DNA of 64,000 nt from Candidatus Thorarchaeota archaeon (GCA_021498125.1 JAIZWL010000001.1:961434-1025433); one strand, 5' to 3'. Shown: positions 53,441 through 63,095, counted from the first letter of the stretch. Numbers and translations: made by a program. The notes: generated by a model not told the origin, from the letters alone.

Positions 53441-54060
53441 TGTTCGCTCATCCGACGCTAGTTTTACAACCGTTGTTTTATATTTTATAAGTCTATGAAA
53501 ACAGTTCTCAGTTCTGACTTGAATCAATCCGATTAAATGATGATGCGATTAAATTCAAATAGGGTGTGATTCACATAGTCCAAGTGAGATTATGATCATT
53601 GACTTTTCTATTATATGGTTTCATTCACTTAAAACTTGATGTTCCAGCTCCATTCTGTTCATCAGTTTTGCTATAATTTATTTGGTATTGCTCCCCCTCT
53701 TGTGTTTTATACACACATTTCTTTGTTCGTTCTATTTTACTTTTCTTACTTGACTTGTTGTGAGAGATGTTCTGCTGTCACGAATCAGTTTAAGTTGGAT
53801 AGATGCTTCTGATTTTCAGATCTGTAGATAATAGATAACTCGTCCTAATGCTTGTTCTCTCATTGACTTTTCACATAAAGCCATCTTTTTCCACTCTATT
53901 TATAATCATGCTCCGGCTTCGGAAGAGCACATTGTTATGGTGACACAACAATTGTCCCATTTTAGTAAAGTATGTTTCAAAGTTTTTCAGATATCATGAC
54001 TAACTTGTAAGCAAAGTTTATACGCATTTAGTCTATTGATTGGTTGAGGAAGGAATTCTC
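53441..54060. other. 620-bp AT-rich region without genes
   Basis: No convincing reading frame was found on either strand. The sequence is AT-rich with several T-runs and would hold the promoters of the membrane protein gene on the left and of the protease gene on the right (AAAGTTTATACGC near 54014). A GAGGAAGG purine block at 54046-54053 is the ribosome site of the short frame starting at 54061. Confidence 0.5.
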
Positions 54061-55847
54061 ATGGGATATATGGGGATAGTGGGTCGTGCAATGAGTGCAC
54101 GAGTAAATCTAGGTCGGTCGGTCGTCATAGACGTAATTTCTTGAAACTGAGGACTGCACTGCTTGTGATCGCTGTGTTGTCGCCATTGTGGGTCATGCCG
54201 CTCTCAGCACCAGAGATATTTAACGTGCCAAAAGGGGATACTAATAGTGCTACACATCGGGCTTTCCGTAGCAGTAAGGAAACTGTTCCCTCTGAGAACT
54301 ATGTTCCAATAAATGAAATCTTGGCATGTCCTGTTTCTGATTCTGTAGACGCACATGCCGAGAACAAAAGAAAATTTTACAACATGATGGATGATAATTC
54401 CGCAATTCTTTTCCTCCAGACTGATTGGAAGTCACAAATTGAAACATATTCTAAAGAATGGATGTCAAACGGAACAAAGAACGATGCGAGCCAACAGAAT
54501 ATTCCGACCCGGGTTCCTTCCTATAGACAGGTTAGAAGCATTTGGAACGAATCTCATTCCCCCTCTTCCATAAATGTTCAGGACACAAGATTGTCCAAGA
54601 GTAAGACTGCTGGCTATTTTAGCGGGCATACGTGGTCGTGGGAATATGGTCCAAATGACCGCCATGTAGAAGCACCAGAAGTAGTACGACCACTAGAGGG
54701 TAACTGGTTCCCCCAGTCATCCTACTCTAGAATTACGTACCAAGCAGTCATATCCCCAATTTCCAAAATCTCGTTCCGTATCGAACGTGGTGCTGATACT
54801 TATGCCAGAAGGATACGACTCTATTGTGGCAATTACTTGCTTCTTGACGATGTAATCTCATCATCGGAGCAATACTATGAGGCCTCAATACTGACGACTA
54901 ATATTCCTTTGGGTATCTATTTTGTCATGATGGAGATTAATTATGGCGGTTACAAATTTCGTGGCTGGAATCTACGATACTGGCAGGTATTCTATTGTGA
55001 TAGTGAAGGTTATTATCAACCAACCAGAACTGCTTATCAGCAGTTTCAAAAAGAGCGATCGTCCACGCTCGAATTTTGTGTTCCAATGGGGCCTCACACA
55101 ATATTGAACCTAGAAACACAGAATTGCCACGATATTTACACGAGATTGTTGTACGTGTATGTGGACGATGTTCTCAAGCAGACCTTGTATGCCCCTGGTG
55201 CATATGAAGTTGAAATTGCGAATTTTGTTTCACCGGGACTACACGATTTGAAATTTGTGCTTTACTATGGTGATCACTTTTGGGGGTATTACTCAAAGTC
55301 AATCAGGCAACTATGTGTGACATACGAATACAAGCAAATTGAAGTAGATTCAATGGCGACTCATGTACAACCGTCCACAGTTTTTGAGAGGGTCGAAACA
55401 TATTACCGAACCCATGGCTATAGACGTATAGTATTTCATGTAGATGAAACTAATATCCCCTATGATTATGAACTCACATACAATGAGGTTAATAGTCTAT
55501 ATTGGTCACATTGTAATCACATAGGACAAGATAGATGGGTATGGGGACTTTACGGACATACTGTTAAAGATGCATGGGGCTGGGCACAATTTTCAGAACA
55601 GCGTTTTGTCATAGGAGATCAAGTATCAATTGATTTTATGAGTGGCTCCGTTTCTACGGAGGATAAACGGGTATGGATTCTTACTCATGAATTTGGTCAC
55701 ACAGAAAAAATGTTAGACTTTACAGGCTACAAGACTGATGTGTATACAGAAAAACAGTATGGGTTCACGTATGTGGATTGGTACACTCCACATTATCCAT
55801 CAAACAGTTGGCGTGATCGACTTGAATGGGTATGTAGTTATTGGTAA
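54061..55847 (+). CDS. Secreted HEFGH metalloprotease, start split from signal peptide by a tetranucleotide repeat
   Basis: A continuous frame runs from TTG 54141 (568 residues) with an N-terminal helix TALLVIAVLSPLWVMPLSA, a beta-rich middle and the zinc motif WILTHEFGHTEKML near residue 515. Read farther upstream in the same frame it gives RHRRNFLKL, the Tat signal consensus RRxFLK, but no start codon. The natural ATG with AGGAAGG before it is at 54061, in another frame, ending after 27 codons. Between the two lies GGTCGGTCGGTC (54112-54123). One more GGTC copy, or two fewer, would join ATG 54061 to the Tat signal. As read, the full protein needs TTG 54141 or a change in repeat number. Confidence 0.7.
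54112..54123 (+). repeat. (GGTC)3 tandem tetranucleotide
   Basis: Three GGTC units follow each other in the 5' end of the metalloprotease gene. Unit number is 3n+0 here, leaving the 54061 start out of frame with the Tat signal and protease. Short tetranucleotide arrays in such places act as phase-variation switches in bacteria; three units is short for this, so the role is inference. Confidence 0.6.
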
Positions 55848-55883
55848 TTGTATAGAACCGAACGGTATAGGAGATGATTACAA

Positions 55884-56492
55884 TTGAGAAATTCTCGGAG
55901 AACGTTAGTCTTAACATGCGTCATATTTTGCTTTGTGTTAAGTTATGGAATCTCTCCCACAGATGCCAGTACATTTAACAACACTCGGCTGCACTCGAAA
56001 TCGGATATTCAGGGGCCAATCATAATCCCCAAGATGCCCGAGTTCATTGATGCAATTGGTTCAGGCGAGAACGATACCTATGCATTAATACTAAGGGCAA
56101 GTGTAACCGATCCAGATGGAGTTGATGAAGTAATCGGAAGCTATTGTAATCGCTCCGAGAATGTGTGGCACAACGTTACCATGCAGTTAGACCTAGAACA
56201 GAGTGCTGAAGATATCAGCGTACCAGTCTATGTAGCTGTTGCACTTAACTATACACTAACCAATACGAATAGTGGTGTCATTTGGGATGTCAAAATTTAT
56301 GCACGGGATAGTTTAGGTCATTGGAGCGTTAATACCACATTTCAAAGTGTAAACCGACTGTGGTCATCAAATCCTACTTCAATAACCATATCTGCTACAG
56401 ATTGGATCGTTGGTATTTGTGTTATAATATCAGTAGTTGTAATCATTGGTGTGATTATCAAAAGTAAGACTTTCCCGGCGGAATACAGATAA
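55884..56492 (+). CDS. Secreted or surface-anchored protein, unknown
   Basis: A 202-residue protein following the protease gene by 36 bp. An N-terminal signal (RRTLVLTCVIFCFVLSYGI), an extracytoplasmic region rich in Asn and Thr (several NxT/S sites, e.g. NVTM, NYTL, NTTF) and a C-terminal helix (WIVGICVIISVVVIIGVIIK) with a basic end make a type I surface protein. A beta-sandwich of about 100 residues with VTDPDGVDEVIGSY resembles Big/PKD-like surface folds. TTG 55884 is the start, with GGAGATGA 8 bases upstream. The pair is likely co-transcribed. Confidence 0.65.
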   Translation: MRNSRRTLVLTCVIFCFVLSYGISPTDASTFNNTRLHSKSDIQGPIIIPKMPEFIDAIGSGENDTYALILRASVTDPDGVDEVIGSYCNRSENVWHNVTMQLDLEQSAEDISVPVYVAVALNYTLTNTNSGVIWDVKIYARDSLGHWSVNTTFQSVNRLWSSNPTSITISATDWIVGICVIISVVVIIGVIIKSKTFPAEYR

Positions 56493-56592
56493 CAGGACTT
56501 GAAATAATAAAGTACCGGGCCAGTCATCAGTGACTACAATGATGTCTAAATACAATTCATCATATACAACCTTTGATTCAAGGAGCCATTGT

Positions 56593-56641
56593 TGATTGTA
56601 AGTTGGACTATCTAGGGCAATAGGTCCGGAGTCCGCTCACC
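56593..56641 (+). repeat. Left arm of 49-bp inverted repeat
   Basis: This 49-bp arm, starting TGATTGTAAGTTGGACTATC, is the near-perfect reverse complement of 56971-57019 (three mismatches). It bounds a 329-bp interior. No direct target duplication is evident outside. Confidence 0.85.
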
Positions 56642-56767
56642 AACGGCAGTGGGCAACAACTACCTCACTGTCAAGGTGAAGGTCATACGTGAACTGTGGT
56701 CTGGAGTATTTAAGTGCCTATACACAATGTCCAAGTTTTATGAAGCTGTCCGCGAGCCACTTTCCTT

Positions 56768-56971
56768 TTGGTCACAGCTGCCTACATCTCTGTGGCTGCA
56801 TTATTGTTCCAGCGGCTTGACCTGTTAGCAACATCTGTATCTGCGGATTACTCCCTATACCTGTCCGGAGTTGTAGCTGGTGTCCTCGTTTTAGTGGTCA
56901 CTCTTGTTATCTCCGGCTATCTCTGGAAGACTGGCTGGAATCGTCTTCAGTCAGTTTCTCGTGATGCTTAG
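56768..56971 (+). CDS. Small two-helix membrane ORF inside the inverted repeat
   Basis: A 67-residue frame from TTG 56768 with two helices (VTAAYISVAALLF and YLSGVVAGVLVLVVTLVISGYLW). Its stop codon TAG lies at the very edge of the right arm. In another frame ATG 56727 starts with SKFYEAVREPLSF and would join this frame by adding one T to the TTTT at 56766-56769. The gene may therefore be longer and frameshifted. Alternatively it is a chance frame; membrane character and the flanking repeats argue for a real or decayed gene. Confidence 0.4.
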   Translation: MVTAAYISVAALLFQRLDLLATSVSADYSLYLSGVVAGVLVLVVTLVISGYLWKTGWNRLQSVSRDA

Positions 56972-57019
56972 GTGGGCGGACTCTGGACCTATTGCCCTAG
57001 ATAGCCCAACTTACAATCA
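56971..57019 (-). repeat. Right arm of 49-bp inverted repeat
   Basis: Reverse complement partner of 56593-56641, reading GGTGGGCGGACTCTGGACCT at its inner end. Total element is 427 bp. A GIY-YIG nuclease gene begins 195 bp beyond it. Confidence 0.85.
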
Positions 57020-57213
57020 GCGTCAGTATAATTCGTTTACCGTATCTGGCGCGGCCCCCCTGTGGCTCTAATGAGGACGGTAATCACGATGCGTGTACAA
57101 GTTCTAATGCATAAATTATTATCCTCTGCTTCTTTGAGTTTTCTGATTCTATTGTTTGTTTTTGTGAACGGTAGTCTAAACTTCTATATTCTAATGGCCC
57201 TACTTATTTCTCA

Positions 57214-57504
57214 ATGATGTACTTCGTTTATATAATCGAGACCGAGGACGGGACCTACTATACTGGTCAGACAAATGATCTCTCCCGCCGTATAACCGAG
57301 CATCTCTCTGGGACGACCAAGTCCGCACGATACCTGAGAATGCACAAACCGCGTTATCTCGTCTATCTCGAAGAGTGTGAAACTCGTGGGCAGGCAATGC
57401 GTCGAGAACGTCAGATTCAGAAGAATCGCCGTCTAAAGTTGAGCCTGATCGGCCCGCGACGAGATCTTCTGGAGTTTATTGAGACCCCGGATGATGGCTC
57501 GTGA
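57214..57504 (+). CDS. GIY-YIG endonuclease-like protein
   Basis: A 96-residue stand-alone GIY-YIG domain of the URI/YhbQ type. MMYFVYIIETEDGTYYTGQTNDLSRRITEHLSG has the family YVYIL…YTGxTxDLxRRxxEH form, with the tyrosines and arginine of the active site. An ELL(E) end with QAMRRERQIQKNRRL includes the catalytic glutamate region. These small nucleases cut DNA structures or take part in repair. It overlaps the FGGY kinase frame by 4 bp (57501-57504) but that gene's likely start is at 57570. Confidence 0.88.
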   Translation: MMYFVYIIETEDGTYYTGQTNDLSRRITEHLSGTTKSARYLRMHKPRYLVYLEECETRGQAMRRERQIQKNRRLKLSLIGPRRDLLEFIETPDDGS

Positions 57505-57569
57505 GGGATGACCTTCTGCAAAGGCTCATATCATCGATTGCCATACGTTCTCTATCAGGTGCGGCCAAG

Positions 57570-59084
57570 ATGACACAGTTGATCATTGCTATTGATGTTG
57601 GAACCTCCGGTGTGCGTGCTATGCTCTTTGATGCGACAGGCGCAGTTCTGTCAAAAGCATACGAGGAATTTGATAGCATCTTTCCGAGCCCGTCGTGGGT
57701 GGAACAGGAGGCTCCGAACTGGTGGACTACGACATGTAAGGTCCTCACTAGGGTGATCAAGAGCGGGCCGTATGATCCTGCGGACATTGCAGGTGTTAGT
57801 GTGACCAATCAACGTGAGACCGTCGTTCCCATTGACGAGTCCGGAAAGCCCCTTCGTCGAGCCATTGTCTGGCAGGACCGGCGCACGGTCTCCGAGTGCG
57901 ATTGGATTCGTACTGCCCTGCCCCCCGAGGAGATCTATAACATTACAGGTCTCACGATCGACCCGTACTTTACCGCACCTAAGATACTGTGGATAAAGAC
58001 GCACGAGCCTGATCTCTTCAAGGCCACGCACAAATTTCTACTCGTTCATGACTTTGTAATCTTCAAACTCACTGAGCGTTCTGTCACAGACTATTCCAAT
58101 GCAAGTCGTACTATGCTCTTTGATATCACTCAAGCCCGATGGTCTGACAAAATTCTTGATGAATTTGGGATTCCCCGTGAGAAACTCCCTGAACTGGTCA
58201 AGTCTGGCAATGTGGTGGGTGAGGTCTCGACAGCGGCCTCGGAACTCACAGGACTGGCTGCTGGAACACCTGTGGTGGCTGGTGGGGGCGATCAACAGTG
58301 TGCAGCCCTTGGTGTCGGTGTGGTCCGTGAGGGAATGACCAAGGCGACCACGGGGACTGGTACCTTCATGCTGACCTATTCGAATAGTCCGCGGCTGGAT
58401 CCTAAGAGGCGGTTGCTATGCAGTCGCCATGTCGTAGATGGTGCCTTCGTGGTCGAGGCAAGTATGTTCACTACTGGTTCAGCCCTGCGTTGGTTCAGGG
58501 ACAATCTCGGCGTTGAGGAGCGTGCAACTGCTGAGAAGCACGGGATAGATCCGTATGAGGTTCTTGCCAGAGAGGCCGGTTCGATTCCTCCCGGTTCAGA
58601 GGGTGTCATTCATATTCCACACTTTGTCGGGGCAGGGGCTCCCTACTGGAACCCACATGCGCGCGGAGTGTTCGCCGGACTCGCCCTTGGTCACACTCGT
58701 CCGCATCTTATACGTGCAATTCTTGAAGGGGTCTCCTATGAGTTACGGACTAATCTTGAGGTTGTCCGAAGTCTGGGTCTTGAGGTCTCAGAGATGCGGG
58801 TGACTGGCGGAGCTGCACGGAGCGAAATCTGGATGCAGATTCAGGCCGATGTTCTCGGTGTCCCCGTGATCCGGACACAGATCGAGGAGGCCACTGCACT
58901 TGGTGCTGCCATCCTCGCCAGCGTGGGCGTGGGCATCTTCAAGTCGATGAACGAGGCTGCGGAAGAGATGGTACGCACCCGCCCACCACTTCTCCCAACT
59001 CCTAAGAATCGGGCCATTTATGACACAGGGTTTGAGCGGTACCGACGTGTCTACGCGGGGATTGCTGATATCCACTGGGACTGA
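57570..59084 (+). CDS. FGGY-family carbohydrate kinase (xylulokinase-like)
   Basis: A 504-residue sugar kinase. It begins with IIAIDVGTSGVRAMLFDATG, the phosphate-1 loop, then VSVTNQRETVVPIDESGKP and AIVWQDRRT. GGGDQQCAALGVGVV is the second phosphate loop, and LALGHTRPHLIRAILEGVSYELR plus RVTGGAARSEIWMQIQADVLG are the FGGY signature regions. Substrate may be D-xylulose or another pentulose or hexulose; specificity cannot be fixed. ATG 57570 is chosen over the overlapping upstream frame from 57501. It is convergent with LarA, with stop codons 10 bp apart. Confidence 0.9.
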   Translation: MTQLIIAIDVGTSGVRAMLFDATGAVLSKAYEEFDSIFPSPSWVEQEAPNWWTTTCKVLTRVIKSGPYDPADIAGVSVTNQRETVVPIDESGKPLRRAIVWQDRRTVSECDWIRTALPPEEIYNITGLTIDPYFTAPKILWIKTHEPDLFKATHKFLLVHDFVIFKLTERSVTDYSNASRTMLFDITQARWSDKILDEFGIPREKLPELVKSGNVVGEVSTAASELTGLAAGTPVVAGGGDQQCAALGVGVVREGMTKATTGTGTFMLTYSNSPRLDPKRRLLCSRHVVDGAFVVEASMFTTGSALRWFRDNLGVEERATAEKHGIDPYEVLAREAGSIPPGSEGVIHIPHFVGAGAPYWNPHARGVFAGLALGHTRPHLIRAILEGVSYELRTNLEVVRSLGLEVSEMRVTGGAARSEIWMQIQADVLGVPVIRTQIEEATALGAAILASVGVGIFKSMNEAAEEMVRTRPPLLPTPKNRAIYDTGFERYRRVYAGIADIHWD

Positions 59085-59093
59085 GTGCAGTCC

Positions 59094-60377
59094 CTACTTG
59101 GCGTAGACGGCCATCTTGTTCCCCTTGTCAAGCACCATGATCTTGACCTTTGGGTCTTCATGAATCCACTCATCGATGACCTTCTGTGGGTCCTCAACCT
59201 TTTCCAGATGGACCCGTTCAACGGTCTCCCTATCAAGGTCTGTAAACATCCTGACTCGGACACGTCTTAATAGATCCGCAAACTTGTATGCCTTGTGTTC
59301 ATAGAGATGGTACTTGCCTTTGATCGACTCAAGGACTTCCTCAATAGGTGCAGTCAGTTTATTATAGAAATTCTCAATTGCATTCTCTGGGGCCACGCCG
59401 TCTTTGCACCTAGCTAGGAAGAGCACCTCTCCACCGTTGGCGACAGCATTCTTTGTCAGCTCCAGTGCGCGTTGTGCATGATAAAGACTCTTGTCCTGTG
59501 GATATCCCCCCGGCGATACTACGATTCTCGGGACGGTCTCAACAGTGAAGGCTGCAATCTCATCCAGTACCTCGATGCCCCCTGCGGTCACAGGCTCGGG
59601 TTTTCCTGCATCGGCCCACACCAATTTCTTTTCAGCCGTCACGACAGAGAGTGTGAAGATCTGAGCATCCTTTGCGATCATCTCCATTGCCTCTCTCATA
59701 TCATCGGCTAATGGGTTATCTCTCCGCTTCGGATCTGGATGATAGGGATGCACGCCAAATGTCGATTTCGGGTCCAGTGCCATTGAGTGATTTGCCTCAA
59801 TGGTCGCAAAGGCACAGACTCCCGGGAGAAAGTCCTTTACAACATTGGAATATCCTGCAAAATAGTGCGCCTTCATGTCTGCAAGTGCCACATAGACATC
59901 ATGCCCATACGCATCCTTGCTGATGATGACTGGTGTACCCCTGCTCGTCTTTCCCAGATCGACCATGTCTGGTTCAAAACAGTCGTGGATCTTGACGCGG
60001 TAATTGTGTAGGCCTGCGTCTTTGGCCGCCCGCTTGATCATATCCACGATTTCATGGTTCAGCGGATGGTCCACAACATGTGAGCCTGTAGTGACAATGA
60101 ACTGAACATGGTTTGCATGGCGCAGCAACGGTGTGACTGCACTGATTAGTTCCCAATGCGGTTCGTCACGGGTGTGATCCTCTACTAGCACACAGACGCT
60201 CTTGCTCTTGACCATGTCTTCTAGATGTGGGCCATGCGGATTCTGTAACACCCGTTCCAGTTCTGCCATTGTGTCGCTAAGGGTCTTCACGGCTTTTGGA
60301 GTCACAACTCCGGCCAAGTTCTCGTCGGGAATGTTCAATTCTACTTTGCCATCACCATACGTGATCTTCACTTGCAT
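59094..60377 (-). CDS. LarA-type nickel-dependent lactate racemase family
   Basis: A 427-residue protein of the LarA (DUF2088) family. An N-terminal strand MQVKITYGDGKVELNIPDE is followed by VLVEDHTRDEPHWELI, FIVTTGSHVVDHPLNHEIVD (histidines at the Ni-pincer cofactor site), RVKIHDCFEPDMVDLG, VISKDAYGHDVYVALADMKAHYFAG, and VSPGGYPQDKSLYHAQRALEL. LarA racemises lactate or related 2-hydroxyacids using a nickel-pincer nucleotide; LarB, C and E maturation genes are not in the window. ATG 60377 precedes the conserved part. It lies convergent to the sugar kinase. Confidence 0.88.
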   Translation of the reverse strand: MQVKITYGDGKVELNIPDENLAGVVTPKAVKTLSDTMAELERVLQNPHGPHLEDMVKSKSVCVLVEDHTRDEPHWELISAVTPLLRHANHVQFIVTTGSHVVDHPLNHEIVDMIKRAAKDAGLHNYRVKIHDCFEPDMVDLGKTSRGTPVIISKDAYGHDVYVALADMKAHYFAGYSNVVKDFLPGVCAFATIEANHSMALDPKSTFGVHPYHPDPKRRDNPLADDMREAMEMIAKDAQIFTLSVVTAEKKLVWADAGKPEPVTAGGIEVLDEIAAFTVETVPRIVVSPGGYPQDKSLYHAQRALELTKNAVANGGEVLFLARCKDGVAPENAIENFYNKLTAPIEEVLESIKGKYHLYEHKAYKFADLLRRVRVRMFTDLDRETVERVHLEKVEDPQKVIDEWIHEDPKVKIMVLDKGNKMAVYAK

Positions 60378-60735
60378 TGTCAGGCCTCGCATGTAATTAT
60401 TCTCCGCCTTAGAAAAGCCTTCGGCCTTCTGCACTTTTTGAAGATTCTTGCGACTGTCAACATTATTCTTCCTTATACTTGATATTTCAGCAAAACGATG
60501 AACTTGATCTTGCTGTTTGTTAGAAATGCAAAAATATCCCGTTAAAATAAATTAATTTGCTTGTTTTATTACCTTCAAACTTTCTTACCCGAGAGGTTAA
60601 TTCTCATACCTAGGAGGTAATCAAAGTTAGGTGGGATCCAGCATATAACTAGTATTTCACTAGCGAATTTTCAATGGGTGTTGAACTTCACGAATACGAT
60701 TTCACATGAGCATCTAATGCGCAGCACAAGTAAGT
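60378..60735. other. AT-rich divergent spacer
   Basis: About 358 bp between larA and a small membrane ORF on the other strand. It has an AT-rich stretch near 60540-60590 (promoter-like for either side) and two close GAGGT(T)AAT repeats near 60593-60628 that could be regulator sites. No gene was found. Confidence 0.4.
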
Positions 60736-60819
60736 ATGATCGCTGCTCTCGTGATAGGTCTCGGAGTCTCTTTTCTATTAGTCGTTAGAGCTTCGATGTC
60801 GTCTATCAATTACAAATGA
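60736..60819 (+). CDS. Possible 27-residue membrane peptide
   Basis: A frame from ATG 60736 to TGA 60817 encodes MIAALVIGLGVSFLLVV followed by RASMSSINYK, one membrane helix. It overlaps the next start as ATGA, a typical coupling arrangement. Too short to be sure; it could be a leader peptide or a subunit partner of the small downstream protein. Confidence 0.35.
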   Translation: MIAALVIGLGVSFLLVVRASMSSINYK

Positions 60820-61202
60820 CAAATTATATTGCTATTTCCACATACGCACTCTGTATGAGTCGCAATGGCGAAGTGACAAGGCCGGGTGCAGATCTCTCAG
60901 GTGCGGGCCGTTGGTGTGCGATTGCTACGGAATTGCCCTGTGTAGTGATCTCGCTCATGCTGGTTGGTCAAGTGATTGGTTCATCAGTGGGAGGTGTTCG
61001 GGGAGGGACTACTGGTGCACTGATTGGTGTTATTGCAGGAGTGATCTTTGGCACATACAGCGTATATTTGACAGTTCAGCACTTTGAGGCGGTGGAACGA
61101 GCCGAGTCAGTTCGCCGGACATACATGCCGCCACTGGAAGAGATCTTGGAGGAACCGGAGTTCCTCCGCGATTACGATCCTGATGAGCGACCGCATGACT
61201 GA
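60816..61202 (+). CDS. AtpZ-like small membrane protein beside ATPase genes
   Basis: A 128-residue protein from ATG 60816 (ATG 60855 is an alternative). Two helices (LPCVVISLMLVGQVIGSSVGG and GALIGVIAGVIFGTYSVYLTV) joined by a glycine-rich turn resemble AtpZ/AtpI-type proteins that assist ATP synthase assembly or Mg transport, then an acidic C-terminus. Nearness to A-type ATPase genes supports such a role, but the similarity is only of layout. Upstream peptide coupling is described separately. Confidence 0.5.
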   Translation: MTNYIAISTYALCMSRNGEVTRPGADLSGAGRWCAIATELPCVVISLMLVGQVIGSSVGGVRGGTTGALIGVIAGVIFGTYSVYLTVQHFEAVERAESVRRTYMPPLEEILEEPEFLRDYDPDERPHD

Positions 61203-61225
61203 ATACACGGACGAGTGCGATTCAT

Positions 61226-61810
61226 TCACTTGAGGAATTCTTCGTCGTCCATGTCAAGGACTTCGACAACAACCTTCGTGGCGCTTCTGCCAACTGCTGC
61301 AATAATTATCTGAATGAGAAGACAGATGACAAATGCACCTAGTGCAAGCCCGAAGATCCGTAGCGAGATCGAATTAAGGGACGTCGCCCAAGGGCCAAGG
61401 AAGTTCTTGTCAATGAGGTACCATGAGTAGAGGCCAGTGATCGCCATCATCGTGACAAGGATTCCGTACGTATAGATAACGGTCTTGACCTTTGGAGTGT
61501 CCATTCGCACCTCTTGAAGGCCGGGGCCGACAACTGCGTCACCGATGCGTCTAGAGAACCTGACAAAGAGACCAAAGGCTGCCAAGAATACAACAATTGT
61601 GACGACAATGCCGATGAGGATCAGTAAGGTCTGGATGTCGGGGTCTATTGTTGGAAGGAATCCTCCAATGAGATATGCTGCGACCGAACCGACCATGACT
61701 ATGACTGATATGATCTGAATGACGAAGGTCATTCGTGCTGATGTGCGAAATATGCTTCCGAGATCAAAAGTATCGGGTCTTCCCGAAGAAGTCCGTGCGT
61801 CTTCAACCAT
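61226..61810 (-). CDS. Membrane protein with four to five helices, unknown
   Basis: A 194-residue protein with helices near 35-55, 63-85, 110-130 and 145-170. It ends in a short cytosolic tail with VLDMDDEEFLK. No family recognised. It is convergent with the AtpZ-like gene and divergent from the ATPase subunit C gene, with about 200 bp between. Loose guess: a regulator or channel near the ATPase, without evidence. Confidence 0.6.
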   Translation of the reverse strand: MVEDARTSSGRPDTFDLGSIFRTSARMTFVIQIISVIVMVGSVAAYLIGGFLPTIDPDIQTLLILIGIVVTIVVFLAAFGLFVRFSRRIGDAVVGPGLQEVRMDTPKVKTVIYTYGILVTMMAITGLYSWYLIDKNFLGPWATSLNSISLRIFGLALGAFVICLLIQIIIAAVGRSATKVVVEVLDMDDEEFLK

Positions 61811-62018
61811 AATTCATCCACTCGGACTAATCGATTGGTGTGCGCTCTTTTGAATTCTTCGACCACATACTCTCTCGCTCCCGACTGCTGGAAAGCTCTG
61901 CCTGATGGCATCTGCACTGCCTGACTCATACATTAGGTCGTGTCGTCAACCTTATAACAAGGCACCAGTCCTCGTGCGATATCACCGATGGACCATGATA
62001 ATGGTAGGTTACGCGGAC

Positions 62019-63083
62019 ATGTCCTTCAGATCGGCAAACGAATACGCTTTCATAAATGCACGAATTCGAGGATTGAAGTCTCGATTATTGACTGTTGGTG
62101 ACTATGAACGGATGCTGCAGGCTGGAGGATATTCGGAGTTCCTGAAGTTGCTCATGGGGACTTCCTACGGGCCAATCATCAGTAGAGAACATATTCCGGG
62201 TGAGATCTATCCTGATGAGCTATCACTGATTCTCTCCAAGTATTTTGCAGAGGTCAGTCATGCTATTGCCAGTTCTCTCTCTGGTAAGATTCGTGAGTTC
62301 TCAGAGACCTACATGAATATGTTTCTGGCTGAGAGTATCAAGTCCATACTTCGTGGGCTTCATGTCAATCTTGACAAGGACGAGATCCTACGATTTGCAG
62401 TACCAACAACACCAGAGGAGGCCGCACTGTTCGAGCGTCTTGTGGACATGGGTACTGTTGACCGGATGATTGACGAGCTCCCCTTTGCCGACATGAAATT
62501 GGCTCTTCTGACACGTCTCCCGGCATATGACAAGTATAATTCTACCGCTCCTTTGGAGGTGGCTCTGGAGGAATGGTATCTGCATACGATGCATCATGTG
62601 CTGAGCGAGTTCTCGCTCTCTGAACACCGCAAGGTGATCTTGGCCCTTGAGACCCGGGTCGCTATGAGAAATCTTCTCACGGCAGTTCGTGCATTGCACT
62701 TTGGCCTCTCTGAAGATATTCTGGAGGTCTCGCTCATTCGCTTCACACCGGCCGTGAATCGATTGAATGACTCGATCAAGACAAAGACCAACTGGAAGGA
62801 TGTCTTTGCACTGTTTGACGGTACGAAGTACGCCACATTGGTTGGACACTTATCGAGGATATACACAGAGGGTGAAGACCTCTCGGAAGTTGAACTGGCA
62901 GTCGAGGACTATCTGGCCCAGGACATACGGAAACAGATGGTGGGGTATCCATTTCATCTTGGAGTGATCTTTGGGTTCCTGACTCTGAAATATTATGAGG
63001 TTCGAAATATTCGGTCCATCGCTGTAGGGATTGAGAGAGGCGAACCAGCCGAAACAATAAGACGGATGATCAACATATTCTAA
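62019..63083 (+). CDS. atpC: A/V-type ATPase subunit C
   Basis: A subunit of about 354 residues forming the central stalk cap between the rotor and the membrane ring (V-ATPase subunit d type). It is all-helical. ANEYAFINARIRGLKSRLLTV matches the family start YAYxNARVRxMKSxLL, and the end KYYEVRNIRSIAVGIERGEPAETIRRMI is the typical LKxxEVRNLRxIxxG close. The frame is open to 61905; ATG 62019, after GGTAGG, fits the family start, with 61995 as an alternative. The K subunit gene starts 12 bp downstream. Confidence 0.93.
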   Translation: MSFRSANEYAFINARIRGLKSRLLTVGDYERMLQAGGYSEFLKLLMGTSYGPIISREHIPGEIYPDELSLILSKYFAEVSHAIASSLSGKIREFSETYMNMFLAESIKSILRGLHVNLDKDEILRFAVPTTPEEAALFERLVDMGTVDRMIDELPFADMKLALLTRLPAYDKYNSTAPLEVALEEWYLHTMHHVLSEFSLSEHRKVILALETRVAMRNLLTAVRALHFGLSEDILEVSLIRFTPAVNRLNDSIKTKTNWKDVFALFDGTKYATLVGHLSRIYTEGEDLSEVELAVEDYLAQDIRKQMVGYPFHLGVIFGFLTLKYYEVRNIRSIAVGIERGEPAETIRRMINIF

Positions 63084-63095
63084 CGGAGGAATTGA

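Noticed and set aside
53862-53875. 14-base match ATTGACTTTTCACA also found at 29062-29075
   Set aside because: A 14-base match is expected by chance in 64 kb and the surroundings differ.
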